Below are positions 62,064-64,000 of a stretch of 64,000 bases of DNA, in pieces. Within the stretch, counting starts at the first letter, position 1; every line of letters begins with the position of its first letter. Source of the stretch: Gadus chalcogrammus (lineage: Eukaryota > Chordata > Actinopteri > Gadiformes > Gadidae); contig NC_079427.1 of the NCBI RefSeq assembly GCF_026213295.1, forward strand, positions 35,381,318 through 35,445,317, given 5' to 3'. The translations under genes were made by a program, and so were the position numbers. The notes under the pieces are model-generated. The model worked only from the letters and a program-made list of their open reading frames with translations. It had not been told where the DNA came from and did no database searches.

Positions 62064-62818
62064 TATTGTAGAATGTATGTGTGTGTTTGCTTGGATCACT
62101 TTATCCAGGACGGTAACTCCGGTCAGAGAGTAGACGCATACACAGGGAACAGTTCAGGATGTTTATATCTCTTGCAGACGAATGACATCAATGATGGCTT
62201 CAATAAGCAACCGAATGAATGACGGAATGGATGAACAGATGTATGAATAAATGAATGATGTAGGAATGGTTTTTCTGTAAGACAGAATAAGAAATAGACA
62301 AATAGTTATTACTAGATTTACCTACTAAAACACCGGGCTCTAGTACCAACAACATCTCATAAATGCTATCTAAACATAACTGGCATAAATAGCTGCCACA
62401 TGCACACGTTAACACAATAATGCAATAGTGCAATATAACGGCCGACATGGTGCGGCTGCGTGACGCACACGTGCTACACGAGGTGCAGGCTAATACACTA
62501 GCTACCCAGTTCGTGAGTAAATCAATTAACACAGTAACAGAACCACACAAATCACGGCTACTATAAGGAACCGAGTTACGGAATGTATATAACATTTATA
62601 TAACGTAGATACACGTAGTTCAATATTACTCACTCTTCACGAACGCATTCTCTGTCATGGCGTGTTAAGCGGTCGCGCGCAACGAGCTCTGGCGCAGCCC
62701 CGTACAACTCGTAACTCTAGGACCCTACGGCGCTACCTGGGCTGCCCAAAGTGCCTGAATAGAAATAACGCTATATATTATACGATACGATATTACAAAC
62801 TATAGGGAATTTACAACA
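62064..62818 (-). mobile_element. Solo LTR, 755 bp, 5-bp target duplication
   Basis: Removing 62064-62823 restores the IR4 right arm to match the left arm exactly at this point (catacagtagg / aggctttatt). On the minus strand the element starts TGTTGTAAATTCC and ends TTCTACAATA, i.e. TGTTGTA...TACAATA ends typical of LTRs. GTAGG (plus strand) flanks both ends at 62059-62063 and 62819-62823. It must be younger than the arms. Confidence 0.85.
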
Positions 62819-62929
62819 GTAGGCTTTATTATAGGCTACGCTACTAGAACATCTTGATAAAACACGAGTGGAAAAATGGATGACTGTCTAGCCATAGCCT
62901 ACAGTGCCACCCCTATAGGGACCTGGCTC

Positions 62930-63345
62930 TGGTGCACTAACCGGAAACTACGATCGCAACCGCAATAAACATCTCGCTTTGAACGGTGAACTCTTTACAC
63001 ATAGTAGTTATAAAGCTATTAAAAAAACAAAATGACTCCATTAATGCAGGATACGTGGAAAATGCATGGACCTATTAAAGAAAATGCGCCGACGTTGGCT
63101 CAGCCTGGCTCCGCCTCTTCAGCTACGTAGCTAAGATCGCTGCCGTGGAGCACGAAAGGTGTACATCAATCCACACTCATCGGTTTGACCGTTTTGAGTA
63201 TACCATCCGGGTCCTTTCACTACACTTCCTTTCGCCCTGATCTTAATTGCAACGCACTACGTACTCAAACTATATAAAAAAGAAGTCATACTAAAATAAA
63301 GTATAATGACTGCGGATAGTATGGATATTGGAACAAAGCAATAGA
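62930..63345. mobile_element. Diverged MITE in IR4 right arm
   Basis: Mirror image of 59536-59950. Confidence 0.7.
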
Positions 63346-63569
63346 CTATAGCTCTATGGTCACCTAGAAGGCTAGGCTATAACTACCGTCACCGGAGCAA
63401 GTCCGGCTGTTTTCAAAAGCATCTGTCATTACAAAAGCAACAACAAACAGATCGGAAATATCCTAACAACAGCACGGACGAGAGAAACGTGTTATTCCCT
63501 TTATTTACGGCGTTATGTTGTGATAATGTGTCAATAAATACCAAATATATATACCTTTACATTTATGGC

Positions 63570-63800
63570 AATACCTGAACGGCAGTTACCGTTTCAGAAC
63601 GGTAGTTACCGTTCCAGAAAGGCATATGCCATGGCATTACCGTTTCAGAACGGTAGTTACCGTTTCAGAACGGCAGTTACCGTTCCAGAACGGCATATGC
63701 CATGGTATGTCAGTGGTCGCGACGGCAGTTACCGTTTCAGAACGGTAGTTACCGTTTCAGAATGGCAGTTACCGTTCCAGAACGGCATATGCCATGGTAT
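63570..63800 (+). repeat. 20-bp tandem repeat block, IR4 right arm
   Basis: Mirror of 58985-59245. The 90-codon open frame here is repeat-borne. Confidence 0.93.
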
Positions 63801-63949
63801 GTCAGTGGTCGCGGTGGCACATGCCACAGGCCATTAAACGATCTCGGCGTCTCTCCAATCATTTTGTGAAAGTATCATTCCGCGCCTTGAAGAGGAAACC
63901 GTTACAAAGTATCGTAAGAAACTTTATCACACAGAGATTTAGCTTGACC

Positions 63950-64000
63950 ATGGAGGAGGGGATTCACCAGCGGGGAAATATATCCTTCGACCTCCGGGAA
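63950..64000 (+). CDS. Possible start of a reading frame at the window edge
   Basis: An ATG in a good context (gaccATGg) opens MEEGIHQRGNISFDLRE and runs off the window. The sequence before it (63864-63949) continues across IR4 to 57890-58914, where ttatacaacgggggacct and ttgtataatgagcg lie, so IR4 and the hAT interrupt this upstream region. I do not recognise the product; it may belong to a multicopy repeat. Confidence 0.25.
   Translation, partial: MEEGIHQRGNISFDLRE

Larger units (their letters stand above)
58924..63854. repeat. IR4: 4.9-kb inverted-repeat element, 9-bp duplication CCAATCATT
   Basis: CCAATCATT flanks the element at 58915-58923 and 63855-63863. The arms mirror each other from gccgagatcgtttattggcc inward for about 1.6-2 kb with the sum of coordinates near 122,780. 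Arm order from the outside: a 20-bp tandem repeat block, unique text, a diverged MITE, unique text, a 62-bp tandem block. The centre (60590-61370) is not palindromic. A 9-bp duplication suits a Mutator-like element, but no transposase is visible. Confidence 0.92.

Overview
The window is eukaryotic and very probably teleost fish. It holds one recognisable host gene, prkag3 (AMP-activated protein kinase gamma-3 subunit), spread over small exons with GT-AG introns on the minus strand. Everything else is dominated by hAT, Tc1/IS630-like, PIF/Harbinger, Ty3/gypsy and LINE remnants of fish type, satellites and microsatellites. There is no operon structure, no CRISPR array and no convincing intact RNA gene.

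Layout. 188-2892: hAT element (8-bp target duplication) carrying a zinc-finger transposase remnant and nested TIR elements. 3038-4175: decayed Ty3/gypsy pol. 5582-12503: giant inverted-repeat composite IR1. 12638-15070: Tc1/IS630-type transposase relic split by a 1.56-kb hAT. 15480-27330: one minisatellite split by a 10.2-kb inverted-repeat composite (IR2, 15844-26068) and a 788-bp hAT. IR2 itself contains a 4.17-kb hAT that carries three tandem copies of another repeat. 27335-27420: an isolated candidate exon of an unrecognised gene. 27637-33664: a roughly 6-kb TIR element with a broken multi-kilobase reading frame (Academ-like by inference) and a nested 833-bp foldback. 33690-37601: microsatellites, minisatellites and a 640-bp palindrome. 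37755-42861: IR3, a composite built from IR1-type ends and IR2-type interior. 42869-45150: repeat fragments.

45218-56460: ten in-phase prkag3 exons encoding about 333 residues with all four CBS repeats. The 5' exon(s) for the N-terminus were not found. Its introns hold a Harbinger element, several LINE fragments and many minisatellites. 57954-58888: BED-finger hAT with a nested MITE. 58924-63854: IR4, a fourth large foldback with a 9-bp target duplication and a solo LTR in one arm. A possible start codon of another reading frame lies at the right edge.

Two themes stand out. First, four 5-10 kb inverted-repeat composites share modules; within each the two arms keep the same internal copy numbers while different composites differ, which suggests arm homogenisation or late inverted duplication. 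Second, several minisatellites have units that include or abut a splice junction (prkag3 exons 1, 2 and 7, and the candidate exon at 27335), so that real splice sites are surrounded by tandem decoy copies.
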